Of a DNA stretch of 64,000 nucleotides, positions 1-11,632 are shown in pieces (within the stretch, counting starts at the first letter, position 1; each line of letters starts with the position of its first letter). The notes beneath the pieces were generated by a model. That model had not been told where the DNA came from and ran no database searches. It saw only the letters and a list, made by a program, of their open reading frames with translations. Position numbers and translations under genes: made by a program. The stretch is taken from positions 3,805,332 through 3,869,331 of the forward strand of contig NW_024720711.1 of NCBI RefSeq assembly GCF_018991925.1, read 5' to 3'. This DNA is from Homarus americanus (taxonomy: Eukaryota; Arthropoda; Malacostraca; Decapoda; Nephropidae).

Positions 1-605
1 CAACCACAACTTGTATGGTTGGAGTTTGTGGTGGGTCAGGGAGTTGAGTTTCACCTAAAGCTTATTATGGGGTCAGAATATATACTGTACACTGTAGTAC
101 ACCACATCCTCATCTTTGTTGTGGTCTTGTCGTAGTGGTGAGTCAAGTGTGAGTCATGAGTCTACTGTAGGTGTGAGTTTTGGAAGTACACTACAACAAC
201 AACAGTAGTGTATATTGACATGTGTGAAACAACAATCGACAACTATGTATAATCTAACAAGACCAGAAGCAAACAACAGCTGTGTTAATAAATAGAATAC
301 AACAACAACAACATTTTTAAACTTGTAAAATACAACAACAATAACAACTCTTTGACTTGGCGCCATACCTGTCCAGAAACAAGTGCACAGACAGGCAGAC
401 AGACAGACAACCGGCGCTGGTAGATCCTTCGATAGGTAGATATGAAAGGATGAAAACAGTCTAAAGGAGAGAGAGAGGGGGGGCACTGGAGATAAAGGAC
501 CGAAAGAGAGGCGGCGCCAGGCGAAAGAGAGGTGGGAGGGTTTGGCGCCAAGTGAGAGGGAGGGAGAGGGGGAGACACATCTGTGGGTGTTCGATCAATA
601 TATAT
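1..605. other. No gene seen; CAA-rich and GA-rich sequence
   Basis: I see no gene here. Positions 185-345 are rich in CAA triplets and 464-565 is a GA-rich stretch. The open frames in this stretch are low-complexity and resemble no known family. Confidence 0.5.
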
Positions 606-876
606 GGCAACCATTTTACTCTCACCGCCCACTCTTTCTCCCACCCACTTTCACACACACTCCCACACTCTCACCGTCCACTCACTCCCACCCACTCTCA
701 CACATACACTCCCACACTCTCACCGCCCACTCTCACTCCCATATATACACACACACATTCCCACACTCTCACCGCCCACTCTCACTCCCACCCACTCTCA
801 CACACATTCCATCACCCCCCATCCACTCTACACTACACCATCCATCCACCACTCCCCCACACACACACACACAGTA
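606..876. repeat. Degenerate minisatellite rich in CTCTCACCGCCCACTC, ending in (AC)n
   Basis: CACTCTCACCGCCCACTCTC and CACTCCCACCCACTCTC alternate through the block, which ends in a short (AC)n run at 859-874. The overlapping Pro/Ser/Thr/His-rich open frames follow from the repeat and are not genes. Confidence 0.8.
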
Positions 877-1440
877 TGTGGTCGTCTGGGCTGGATATGA
901 CTACTGTAGTGTCGAACAGCAATTCACGGACGAGGAGATTTCGGGTGAGAGCAGGAGACGGTGACGAGGATGGTGCAGAAGCTCCTCCACAAACTTACAG
1001 ATGAGGTCATGGTGATGATCAAGAGAGAGCTGAGAGGGTCAGTGTAGTGAGCGCCTCTTGGTGTGTGATTTAGGGGGGAGATAATCTTGCACGCCCTGTT
1101 CTGCACTCTTTCAAGGAGTCCTCGCTGTGTGGCATTCAGGGAGGAAGACCAGGCAGCAGAAGCATTAGTGAGGTTGGGAAGTGTGAAGGTTGAGGAGCTT
1201 AGGCGCGGGAACCCCGAGAGTCTTGAGACAACGGAGGAGGTGGAGACGATCGCTGGAACATTTGACGGTTGTACTAACGTGTGTGTTCCAATTCAGTTTG
1301 TTATTTATAATATCGCTGAGGAGCTTGGTGGAGTCCACAATCTGGAGTGTGATGGAGGGAGGTGGGTCAGGGTCGGCGGAGAGGTTGATGTGCATAACCA
1401 TTAACCATGGTCTTGGTATGGTTGGTGGTGGACCAATTTT
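877..1440 (-). mobile_element. LINE family C, copy 1: C-terminal part of a Jockey/R1-type reverse transcriptase (broken)
   Basis: Read on the minus strand, 1165-1401 encodes a thumb/C-terminal reverse-transcriptase segment with NKLNWNTHVSTTVK and LHLLRCLKTLGVPAPKLL. This matches the usual LNWN-HV and LRRLK-GVP landmarks of Jockey/R1-type LINEs. The next piece (924-1106) has VQNRACKII-like sequence and then a frameshifted tail. The catalytic palm domain is absent, so the copy is truncated at its 5' end and dead. The + strand sequence GTGTCGAACAGCA near the 3' coding end recurs in the copies at 51.4 and 60.7 kb, so this is one dispersed family. The edge at 877 abuts an (AC)n run, which suggests the 3' untranslated part is lost here. 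Confidence 0.8.
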
Positions 1441-1585
1441 GGAGTCTTTGGTATAACTAAGTCTTAGCTATAACGAATTCTTGGCTAAAAAGTCTTTGCT
1501 ATAAGGACGAACCATAGCTTATTAATTACCGTACATTGTTATCACTAACACCGTATGTGAAGATATTGATTTCTGTAACAGCATC

Positions 1586-1623
<38 letters not shown>

Positions 1624-2588
1624 GACAGGTAGGAGAGTTAGCCATCCTGTACCTCGTCCACCTGAGCATTACAACCAGAGTCTTGGGTGGGTTTAGTGAA
1701 TGCAAGTGAGTGACTGGCGGAATGAGGTGCCTTGGGTTAATCTACATCTCTTCATTATTGAATTTATTTTCTTTCAATTTCAAGTAATAACAAGAATTCA
1801 ATGTTGATCTACAATGATATCCGAATCTGGGGGAAGTAAAAATTAACAAATTAAACACAATGATAACGTAAATATCTTAAAGTGAAAAAGAAAAAGTTAA
1901 ACACGATCAGCGGTGTTTGGTGTTATTTCCTTACCACTCGCCCACATTCTGACTCGGCCAATCACATCATTATTAGGAAACATCAATCAAAGATCCCCTT
2001 AGAAAATATGGAACCATTTGGCATATAAATCATCTCCTGTGTTGTTTATATGGATACTCCTTACCACAAGTGTCTGTATGTGATGCGATGACCTCGGTTT
2101 GTTTATATATGGTGTCCCAGGAAACCATTATGGATATGTATTTTGTTATTGGACCAAAAGACAATCATCCTCTCTCTTCTAAAAATAATTCGACCAGTTT
2201 GACAAATTTATGGCAGAAAGAGAAATTATCATAACTTGCAGTCTCTCTCCAATAACCTTCCTTCCTAATACACCCCACAGAATCTCACCACTTAGGAAGA
2301 AAGACTGCCATGAAACACTAAATTCACTAAGGACTGTAAACCTCATACAACCCAGTGGAGCATCGCCTTAACTTTGGGTGTGGTAATAGCAGGTTCTTGT
2401 CCCGAAGTTACCTGCACTAATGGACACACGGGAGAAGACTTCATGTGGTTGATATCTGGCAGCTGTTCCTTCTACACGATATTGCCAGTGAAATAGTCAG
2501 ATTATTTTTATTTTATTTGGAAATAAATTGTTACAAATGGTATTTATTCTTAAAGGTTTGCGAGTATACACAAAGATATATTTCAATA
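1441..2588. other. No gene seen; AT-rich, with a (GA)n microsatellite at 1590-1618
   Basis: The sequence is AT-rich and non-repetitive apart from a (GA)n run of about 15 units. No reading frame or splice-flanked exon stood out. Confidence 0.5.
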
Positions 2589-2589
2589 T

Positions 2590-2690
2590 AGGTATACCTC
2601 GATAACCGACGCATATAGGGCCTGTGGAAAGTCGTTGTTAAGTGAATCAACGGTTATCGAAGCAATTAATCCCATAAGAATATAACAAAT
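2590..2690. mobile_element. Possible terminus of a Tigger/pogo-like DNA transposon
   Basis: GGTATACCTCGATAACCG at 2591 and CGGTTATCGA at 2651 are inverted, with 10 perfectly paired bases and about 40 bases between them. They are followed by AGCAATTAATCCCATAAGAA. Tigger-like elements often start with a palindromic GTACCTCG-type end followed by a CCCATA(A/G)GAA motif, so I infer a degraded terminus. No transposase domain was recognised nearby. A short frame starting MAPRTSTAKRKQQ at 3092 is too weak to call. It could also be a chance palindrome. Confidence 0.35.
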
Positions 2691-2835
2691 TCAGGAGGTA
2701 AGGGACCGGCCAACCTCCACACACTCCCATCTACCCTTGGTGTATCTCTGTACTGCACACGGTCACGCAGGAAGGAGACCTATAAGGCAAGCATAATAAG
2801 GAATGTCAAGCAGAAATTGATACTCTTATTTACCG

Positions 2836-2972
2836 AACCTGATCTGACCTAACCTACTCAACCTAACCTGACTTGACCTACTCTAACCTAACCTGACTTG
2901 ACCTACTCTAAACTAACCTTACCTGACCTAACCTACTCTAACCTAACGTGACCTGACCTATTCTAACCTGGT
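2836..2972. repeat. Degenerate telomere-type CCTAA array
   Basis: CTAACCTAACC and variants (CTACTCTAACC, CTGACTTGACC) repeat for about 135 bases. The unit is the arthropod telomere pentamer with heavy decay. A perfect CRE octamer, TGACGTCA, lies just after it at 2975-2982. Confidence 0.75.
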
Positions 2973-5130
2973 GATGACGTCACAGATGAGGTGAGCCGGG
3001 TGGACTATGGCCTGAGTATCTACGACAACCTTTGCGGGAATTAGGGATATGACCCGACCTGGCAGAGCACTCGGGGAAGTGAATACATTTTGATGGCACC
3101 ACGTACCTCCACGGCCAAACGGAAACAGCAAGAATGTAAACCGATGTGTCTATCATGGACCTGTGGAACAAGGTACAAGTTTTGATAAAGTTAGCATTTT
3201 GTTGAACTTGAAGTTATCATTTTTTACTTACCCAGTATTGTATTAGATATAATTTGAGTGAGATTTTAAATGATTGTTTAATATTATTTTATTTGCTTGA
3301 CTTCAGGTATTTGATTGAAACATAATGATTAGACATTTCAGAAGAATTAGGTCAGTTATCCATGGAATAAATATGTTTACGAACAGTATATTACATTTTC
3401 TCTTAGTATTATTGTGAAAGAAAACGAATAAATAGTGGGATATACTCGAGGAAAGCTCTACCATAAACTAGTACACAAAATCCTTCACTTTATTTACCTA
3501 ATGGCCACCCACTACATGCATTTACGACGGGTACGTATCAGTTGAACTACGATGTATAATTACCAGCTTTGATAACTAAACCTTTCTGGTCGTTCCTCGA
3601 AATACAGCAAGGATTTTCTTATCCGCTCTTGGTTTGAGGTCAGAAAACATTCTCAAGAATTGTGTTGGTTTTCCCTTTGAAGATGATTACCAGCTGGAAA
3701 CTGATGTAATGCAGCTGAGAGTACACCATCAATAACATATCGTAGTTTGAGTGTACAGATAGGCTGGCGTAGTTAGTTACCAGAGCGAGGAGTCGATTTT
3801 ATTCTGTATTCCTGTACTTGGCAATTATTTGTATTTTTCTGTTCTGGAAAAACTTAATTGGTCTGTCACAAGTCTTCAGCAATATCCTGTTTACTCAGTA
3901 GGGAAGTATAGGGTTGGGAAGGGGGGGGCAGAAGAGTCATCCATTTACAGGACACAAGTTGTTAATTCCCTCGTAATGTGTCCAGCGGACGCTGCGTCAC
4001 ACAGGGGAAGCACAAGTGGTAACATCCTGTCCTACCCTCACTTTAATATACCCATTTACTGGTATTATTCACATCCTAAGGTGAAGCGACGTACAGTGTG
4101 TGTGTGATAATGAGGTGACAAATCTTACCCAGACAACATTTATCCTAAATCAGCCGAACTTAACATAATTGATTGGTGTTCAGGTTAGGCTTTCAGTACT
4201 GTACAGTAGTAGGGTTTTCCAAGTCGTATAAACAGGCAACACTTCAACTCACAACGTCATCAGTGGACAGCGACGAGATTACTTCACCAATTATTACGTA
4301 GAATTCGTTTATACGATTGTAGTCATAAATATACTGAGAACGGAAATTGCTTCATACTTATAGTCATCAGCATGTGTATGTTTTCCTTTAACTTGTAGTG
4401 TTTGTTGTCTCAGGCAGCGTTATAAACTGGGCTCAGTGCACTGTCATGGCAGCTGTCACATTAAGGGTTTGAGGCTGTTGTGTTGACTACTCCTTTTTTT
4501 TAGTTATCTTCTGCTATAAGTTTCACTGTGTAGTGTTATCTTGGTATATACTGTAATATACATACCAAGAAGACATACCTTTTTGCATTATTTTCTGAAC
4601 CATATTTCTACTGGAGTTGATGAAGTTGAGCTACATTGACGGTGTCCTTACTTAAACATATAAGACCACTATGGTATCAGTTGTTTTATACTCAGGGAAG
4701 AATAAAGCGTTGATGACTAATGTAAAACAAGAAAATGTCTCTCCGATTTTAGTTCAGTTTCTCTCGGGAACATCCCAGCAGGTCAGCACTGTCTTATGAC
4801 TTACAGTTTCCATTGTCCTGCCATATACTCTCTACTACCTAAACTTATATAAGTAAAAGTATAAATGACTTCATGAAATAAGTGTGACCGTGTAGAGCTG
4901 GTAGTTTCATAGGAATTAACATGAACTATAGAAATTCGTAATAAACTAAGGTTCAAGAATCCATCGCCATTACTACATCTACAAACACGAAACACTTAAT
5001 ATCGTGCTGCAGGTAAACAAACACAGGTAAACAGTAAGTCCATTAGCCATGTACTAAACAACATTAACCTGAATATCATTTCTCATTTGGAATTTCTTTT
5101 CTTCCACACAGGGTCTCTCATTCACCAAGA
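2973..5130. other. No gene seen; AT-rich unique sequence
   Basis: About 2.1 kb without tandem repeats. Open frames at 2980-3171 (-), 3829-4107 (+) and 4801-4995 (-) show no recognised domain, and I treat them as chance. It could hold regulatory or intergenic sequence. Confidence 0.5.
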
Positions 5131-5235
5131 TGTACCCTAACCTAACCGTACCTAAGCAAACCATACCGTAACCTAACTGTACCCTAACATAACCGTAACC
5201 TAACCTAACACCTAATCCAACCTAACCGTAACATA
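5131..5235. repeat. Degenerate telomere-type CCTAA array
   Basis: ACCCTAACCTAACCGTACC and related variants repeat for about 100 bases. This is a decayed TTAGG-type interstitial array. Confidence 0.7.
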
Positions 5236-5526
5236 ACATTATTTTCTATTCTGTGATCCAGCCTTCCATTGAACACTCGTAAACAATTCAGAAGTTGTTT
5301 AATGGAAATATGTAAATCAAGGACTTATCTTCGTCGAGCCAATTAGGGTGATGCAGCAGCCTGTCTTAATCCATAGAGCTGCTTAGCGAATTTGGTGTTG
5401 GAGTCGACTATCACTTTTAACAAACTATTAAGACAGATATAACTCTTTAGTGGCTTTGCTAGTTATACTGTTTGGTCGTGCATGTCATCTCGTTCTGCTC
5501 AATTCTCGTCCAGTCGTTTTCTAAAG

Positions 5527-5710
<184 letters not shown>

Positions 5711-5725
5711 TTACTTACTTACTTA

Positions 5726-6598
5726 CGAGTCATGTTGGTTCCGATCTGAAACTCAAACATAATTCAAGTCTTTTTCTTTAACTCCGTCTACAGTTATTTC
5801 AATTTAATTACGACAAAAATATGTTTTAAAAATGGCGTCGATATTGCCGAGTGACCCTACCTTAATGTGAGATACTGACGGATAACAATAAAAGAAGCGG
5901 TGTTGAGAATCAGTGCTGAAGTTCGGTTCAATCTTACAACTGACTGAAGCTGGGGCGGGGCGCTAGCTGGTGACGTCACACCCACGTCATAATGCTATAT
6001 TTGGGTCGCCAGCTGAGGTCCACTCGGGGGCGCCTGTGTAGAAGTGTAGATAGATAGATACATAGATTTGTACATACATACATACAAAGAAAGACAGATG
6101 GCTGGATAGATAGATACATACATGTACTGTACTTGGGTCATACATGTTCTGTACTTGGGGCCTAGATCCAACACCGGAGTAGCTGGGAAGTTTTAGTGTG
6201 GACAAAGGCCCAAAATATGCCAACAAATGAGCGTGACAAATACACTGTTTATTCACATGTACCTCATCAAGCATAACAAATAACAGGCAGTACAATGAAT
6301 CTATTAGGTACAAGGAGCAGTTCTCTTGGGGGGGGGGGGAGTCACGTGCCCCTTCCTTCCCTCGCCTCCCTCCCCTCCTCCCCCCTACCCACCCCTATCA
6401 TTTATAAAACGCCTATAAAGGTTACTATTATATGTACTCGCTTGAAACTTTCTCCTATTATCGACAGAAATTTCAATAGTGTGAACTTTGAACTTTTGGA
6501 AGTTAACTATTTTGTGGAACGTTTAAGACGGATGTGAGAGGCTGAGGCAACACTTCATCCGTTTGTAAATATTGGGTCATTTTTCTGAGATACTTTGT
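5726..6598. other. No gene seen; short GATA/CATA tract
   Basis: Positions 6045-6125 are a degenerate GATA/CATA tract. A CRE octamer (TGACGTCA) lies near 5971. ATGGCGTCGA at 5833 recurs at 24801. No coding family was recognised. Confidence 0.5.
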
Positions 6599-6677
6599 TA
6601 TAGAACTAAATTATGACGGACTGGCTGGCTCTGATGGCTATCTTAAATGTCGCAATAAACTACCATACCATACCATC
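6599..6677 (+). mobile_element. Probable LINE 3' end with AATAAA and an (ACCAT)n tail
   Basis: CGCAATAAACTACCATACC ends in three ACCAT-type pentamers (6661-6675). A polyadenylation signal directly before a short tandem tail is the usual end of many LINEs. No coding part of this element is visible upstream, so it would be a severely truncated copy. Confidence 0.45.
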
Positions 6678-6680
6678 AAG

Positions 6681-6776
6681 AAGAGTTTATTAAGAACATA
6701 AGAATGGAGGAAACTGCAGCGGGCCTATTGGCCCATACTGGGCAGTCCCGCTTACACCCAACCCCTATTGCTCATA
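6681..6776 (-). mobile_element. LINE family B, copy 1, 3' UTR piece (interrupted by family A)
   Basis: The segment GGAGGAAACTGCAGC through CCAACCCCTATTGCTCAT is nearly identical to 13303-13388, where it runs uninterrupted into the family B 3' coding end. Here it stops at CTCATA and family A begins. The partner piece resumes at 8094. The outer end carries the TAAGAACATAAGAA tail. Confidence 0.85.
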
Positions 6777-8093
6777 AGAACATAAGAACATAAGAAAATA
6801 AGGAGTCTGCAATAGGCCGGTTGGCCTGTGCATGGCAGCTCCTGTCGGGAGCTACTACCACTCTCTATCATCCATGAATCTATTTAGCCTCCTTTTGAAA
6901 CTTTCCAGAGTTCCCGCACTTACTACAAAGTTGCTAAGCTTGTTCCACTCGTCCACCACCCTATTTGTAAACCAGTTCCTTCCTATCTCCCTCCTAAACC
7001 TAAACTTATCCAACTTGAATCCGTTGCTCCGAGTCCTATCCTGCTCGGATATTATAAGAACTTTATCTATATTCCCTTTATTGATTCCTTTCACCCACTT
7101 AAATACTTCTGTCATATCTCCCCGCACTCTTCGTCTTTCTAGGGAATGCAAGTTAAGTTTCTTTAACCTATCCTGATATGGAAGGCTTCTAAGTCCCGGA
7201 ATCATTTTTGTCATTCTTCGTTGCACCGACTCTAGTGAATTTATATCCATTCTATAATAGGGGCACCAGAACTGAACCGCATAATCGAGGTGCGGCCTGA
7301 CTAGCACAAAATATAGTTGCAATAAGACCTCTGCACTCTTGATACACTTCTAGATATAAAACCCATACTCTGTTTGCCTTATTTCGAACATTAACGCACT
7401 GTTTTCTAGGCCGTAGGTCCGGGCTTACAAGTACCCCTAGGTCTCTTTCAGAAGTCGACTTCTCTAGGTTGATGTTGTTAAGGCTGTATACATTATCAGT
7501 ATTTGTTCTTCCAATATTAAGTACGCTGCACTTGCTGGTGTTGAATTTCATTTGCCATTTTTCAGACCACCCCTGCAGTTTATTTAGATCCTCCTGTAAT
7601 GCATTTGCATCCTGCCCTGAATTAATCTGCCGCCCTATTTTGGTGTCATCCGCAAACTTGCTTATGTCACTGCTGATCCCAGTATCTAGATCGTTTATGT
7701 AGATTATGAACAAGAGTGGGCCTAGTACTGACCCCTGGGGAACCCCACTGGTTACACGGCCCACTCAGATTTAACACCATCTACGCTGACCCTCTGCGTT
7801 CTATCGGTGAGCCATGATTTTATCCAATTTAAAACTTTCCCTCGATACCATGAGCCTTAATTTTTCTCAGAAGCCTCTGATGCGGTACTCTGTCAAATGC
7901 TTTGCTAAAGTCTAAGTAAATAACATCCTAATTTTCGTCATTATCTACTACCTCGAAGACTTTCTTAAAAAACGTCAGCAGATTTGTTAGACAAGATTTT
8001 CCCTTTGTAAACCCATGTTGAGAGTCGTAGATTAATTTGCTTTTCTCTAGATGCGATCGGATGCTATCTGCTATAATTGATTCAAGAAATTTC
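6777..8093 (-). mobile_element. LINE family A (CR1/Rex-type), 5'-truncated and frameshifted reverse transcriptase
   Basis: Three minus-strand pieces read in order. 7928-8105 has the early RT motif DSQHGFTKGKSCLTNLL. 7252-7764 has SGVPQGSVLGPLLFIIYIND and the catalytic SKFADDTKI (FADD). 6855-7322 has the C-terminal region, with RPHLDYAVQFW, QRRMTKMIPGLR, LERRRVRGD and VVDEWNKL. The frame breaks between the pieces make it a pseudogene. The 3' end (6774-6806) is a microsatellite of the 8-base unit TTCTTATG on the minus strand, a known trait of the CR1 group. There is no endonuclease domain or 5' UTR, as expected of target-primed 5' truncation. It sits inside family B with a possible 4-base target duplication (CATA). 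Confidence 0.9.
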
Positions 8094-8458
8094 CATATAA
8101 GCATCCAACCTATGTTTGAAGCTATCCAGCGTATTCGAGTTAATGATGATATTTGGTAACTTGTTCCATTCATCCACTACTCTGTTTCCAAACCAGTGTT
8201 TACCTATTTCGCGCCTAAATATAAATTTGTCTAATTTAAAATCATTGTTACGAGTTCACTCCTGGTTGGATAGTTTGAGTACCTTTGTAATGTCCCCTTT
8301 GTTTAGCCCTGACTTCCATTTATACACCTCTATCAGGTCGCCCCTCGCTCGACGTCTCACGAGGGAGTGCAAATTAAGATGCTTTAACCTGTCTCTATAC
8401 TCAAGGTTCCTAATGCCTGGGATTAGTCTTGTCATTCTAGAGAATGTCCTACTGTAAA
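8094..8458 (-). mobile_element. LINE family B, copy 1, coding C-terminus piece
   Basis: From ATAAGCATCCAACCTATG onward this matches 13388-13735 almost base for base. On the minus strand it encodes the decayed C-terminal LINE tail, with a TRLIPGIRNLEYRDRL-like segment and a VVDEWNK-like segment. It ends at about 8458, just before the MITE. Confidence 0.85.
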
Positions 8459-8462
8459 ATTA

Positions 8463-8681
8463 GGTGCAGTCTCACCCAATGGTTCGTTAACTCTCCCAGC
8501 CAGCTATTGCTGCACTGCCTGCTTCGGATGTATGAACTTGAGTCTGTTACTTCGAACCTTTAGATTTATTCGTATCGGTTTCATGTTCTGGTTGGTACTG
8601 AGACAGTTTCAAACATCTGAAGCAGGCAGTGCAGCAATAGCTGGCTGGGATAGTTAACGAACTTTTGGGTGAGACTGCACC
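8463..8681. mobile_element. MITE copy 1: 219 bp with ~68-bp terminal inverted repeats
   Basis: The left arm 8463-8530 (GGTGCAGTCTCACCCA to CTGCTTCGGATG) and right arm 8614-8681 are near-perfect inverted copies, enclosing about 83 bp. There is no coding capacity. The end sequence CAGTCTCACCCAAAAGTTCG resembles Tc1-like termini, which insert at TA; that assignment is inference. A clean TA duplication is not visible here. A second, right-truncated copy lies at 14259. Confidence 0.85.
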
Positions 8682-8774
8682 CATTCACAGCTGGTGGACT
8701 TTGGGTGCCTCGGGCGTGAACCAACGACTCTTGAAACAGAAGGCGAGAAATGCTATCCACTAGGTCACCGCCCC
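8682..8774 (-). mobile_element. tRNA-derived SINE head and partial body
   Basis: On the minus strand the sequence begins GGGGCGGTGACCTAGTGG, with an A-box-like motif TGACCTAGTGG (8757-8767) and a B-box-like motif GGTTCACGCCC (8712-8722) 35 bp apart. It then runs into CCAGCTGTGAATGGGTG, as in decapod tRNA-derived SINE bodies, and is cut by the MITE. It is not a functional tRNA: no clover-leaf stem set could be made. Confidence 0.65.
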
Positions 8775-8782
8775 TTCCTTCT

Positions 8783-9522
8783 CCTCCCCAACCCACTGTG
8801 TCACAACGGATACTATAATTTAAATTAATTATTATTTCTCAAATCGGGGAGGTGAGAGAGGGTGGGTGAGGTGGGTTAGGCTGGGGTGAGGTGGGTAGGG
8901 TGGGGTGGGTAGTGTAAACATGAGCGTGCCTTTGTCTTGTTTGTGACCGCCAGTTAGAATTAGTAGGTCTTCTATGTAAATAAAAATAACACCAAACAAT
9001 GATCTTTTTTTTTTCCCGTTCGACTGTGAAGGTTATGTTATGTTAGGTTAGGTTAGGTCTGTGCAACATTGTGTACAGAAAGAATAATAATAATCCTTTT
9101 CTACACCGCCACACAGGGAAGCCAAGTGAATGGGTTAATGTAGAGATTAGAGTTATTTCATCATACATCCAGATCCATTGTAGTCTGGCTGGTGGAAGTC
9201 TAAGGTTAGGTTAGGTTTGGTTTAGTTACGTTAGGTTTGGCTAGACTAGATTAGGTAATAATACACGAGGTTTAGTTAGGTTAAGTTAGGCTAGGTTATA
9301 TCATTTTGGGTTGTTCGGTTATAATTTATTAACAACAAAATAAAAATCTGGAAATGTATTAAAAAATCGAAAATTGAAATCTGAACTTCCGCTGCCAGAT
9401 TACAATGGCCCTTGAAAAATAACAACAAACTTCCCTTCTTTAATGCAAAAAAAAAGCACCAAAACGTTAGACCGACCTGGGAAACAAATAAATTTTACAA
9501 CTACAACAAAAACATAAATAAA
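8783..9522. repeat. No gene; GTGGG-rich tract and scattered TTAGG repeats
   Basis: 8846-8910 is rich in GGTGAGGTGGGT. TTAGG pentamers occur at 9041-9057 and, more decayed, at 9202-9298. The rest is AT-rich without a recognised gene. Confidence 0.6.
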
Positions 9523-10311
<789 letters not shown>

Positions 10312-10596
10312 GGATCACCTGAAGATTAGTCACCCTAGCTTATTTCATTTTCAAGAATAACTATCCTAACGCTAACCTAACCTATCCTAACGCTAACCTA
10401 ACCTATCCTAACGCTAACCTAACGCTAACCTAACCTATCCTAACGCTAACCTAACCTAACGTATCCTAACACTAACCTAACCTAACCTATCCTAACCAAT
10501 ATGGATAGCCTTAACCTGACCTAACCTAACCTAACCTAACCTAACGTCCCCACCCCCATACCCAGGTAGCGTTGGGGCGTGTAATCATCAGTAACC
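10312..10596. mobile_element. Telomere-repeat-cored element, copy I (left terminus intact)
   Basis: It starts with GGATCACCTGAAGATTAG (10312-10329), the exact reverse complement of 35135-35152. CACCCTAGCTTATT follows, shared with 23290. The core is CCTAACGCTAACCTAACC-type repeat (about 10370-10542). The right part (CCCAGGTAGCGTT to GTGTAATCATCAG, up to 10596) aligns with the right parts of copies II and III but stops before the terminus. There is no coding capacity. I infer a non-autonomous DNA element; the superfamily is unknown. Confidence 0.6.
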
Positions 10597-11569
10597 AGAG
10601 TTGCCTAATTTGTATTATATCCAATCTTTACTTTATTTATCATCAATACTGTGACGTTAACAATTACATTAATAACCCGGGATGAATATATCAGTATCTT
10701 TAATTGTTGATTAATAGAACATTTACTAACCATTCGTGCCTTGGTGTGTGAACATTGGTGTGCCGTGTTTGAGGTATTAGTTGTTGACGGGCAGTATTAT
10801 CTTTCATTTATAGTGTCTATTTGTGATAGATCATATTATATCCTGAGAATCATGTGTATTTTAGCGAATATTAATTTACTGTACTGAAAACACTGTCTGA
10901 GTATGTTTCTGTTGCCTGCTTGCTTGATCAATTTACATGTAATGTTGAGGTTCTGTTCATGAAGGTATTAATTTTGCGTCTTGGGGACAATGACCCTAAC
11001 TAAGAGTAATATTAGGAAGGGTTGAGTTACTTCCAGTAAGTTGTTAACCATAGTTACCCCTATTGCCAGACGTACGATCACGTTTTCTATTTATTTTCAA
11101 TCAGTGACTCATGTAAATGCTGTAACACCACTGGGTATTCACCATAATATGAAATAATAATCAAATCCTTTATACTTATTTATTGTAAATGTATTTGTAG
11201 CATTAAATTCGACCGAAAATATCTACATTATAACACATACAATAATGTTGTTACACTGTGGGAGGACAGAGAAGCGCTCATTTAACTGCCCCTGTATAAG
11301 TGACTTTTGTAGTTTTATCTTTTAAAGTGATATTAAATAGTACCGTTATCAATCTCAACCACGAGACAGCTCAGCTTGTCTAGGAGCGATATATTGGCTC
11401 GAGGCCAACGTAGCCATTTTCCTTACGAATCCTCGATTCCTGGTCGTCGTCCGACTCCGCGAGACCGGGACTCGTCGACCATTTAGTCTTGAGGTAGTAG
11501 TCGTGACGAGTAGACGTGCGCTCCGAGTTCTGACCTTTTGTTGGATTAAACCCTACAAAATCCACAACC
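10597..11569 (+). promoter_or_regulatory. Probable promoter region and 5' leader of the tetraspanin gene
   Basis: The sequence turns from AT-rich to markedly richer in CG dinucleotides between about 11350 and 11565 (CTCCGCGAGACCGGGACTCG and nearby), directly before the start codon. This fits a leader or core promoter region. No clear TATA box in a persuasive position was seen, and the transcription start cannot be fixed from sequence alone. Confidence 0.35.
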
Positions 11570-11632
11570 ATGGGGGTCTGTTGTTATACGTTCCTGAAGT
11601 TCCTTGTAATGATCTTCAACCTCCTGTACATG
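11570..11632 (+). CDS. Tetraspanin, first coding exon (partial gene)
   Basis: The 21 codons read MGVCCYTFLKF, then LVMIFNLLYM. This is the canonical tetraspanin start: Met-Gly, membrane-proximal cysteines that are usually palmitoylated, Leu-Lys-Phe, then the first half of transmembrane helix 1 with Phe-Asn-Leu-Leu. The start ATG at 11570 has a strong context (ACAACCATGG). The exon ends after a complete codon, and GTGAGT follows at 11633, a consensus 5' splice donor. A phase-0 intron near residue 21-22 is also found in CD9/CD81-type tetraspanins. Tetraspanins are four-pass membrane scaffold proteins of the plasma membrane and endosomes that gather integrins, proteases and receptors. The later exons (the CCG-motif loop and helices 2-4) were not recognised in the window, so the first intron is either very long or the exons are hidden. 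The open frame past the donor is intronic read-through. Confidence 0.8.

Noticed and set aside
3829..4107. 92-codon + strand frame
   Set aside because: No recognisable motif; composition and context match random AT-rich intergenic sequence.
10360..10545. CCTAA arrays as a true telomere or a chromosome fusion point
   Set aside because: The arrays are short, decayed, scattered, and in three cases sit inside a shared element-like layout, so a mobile origin is the simpler reading.
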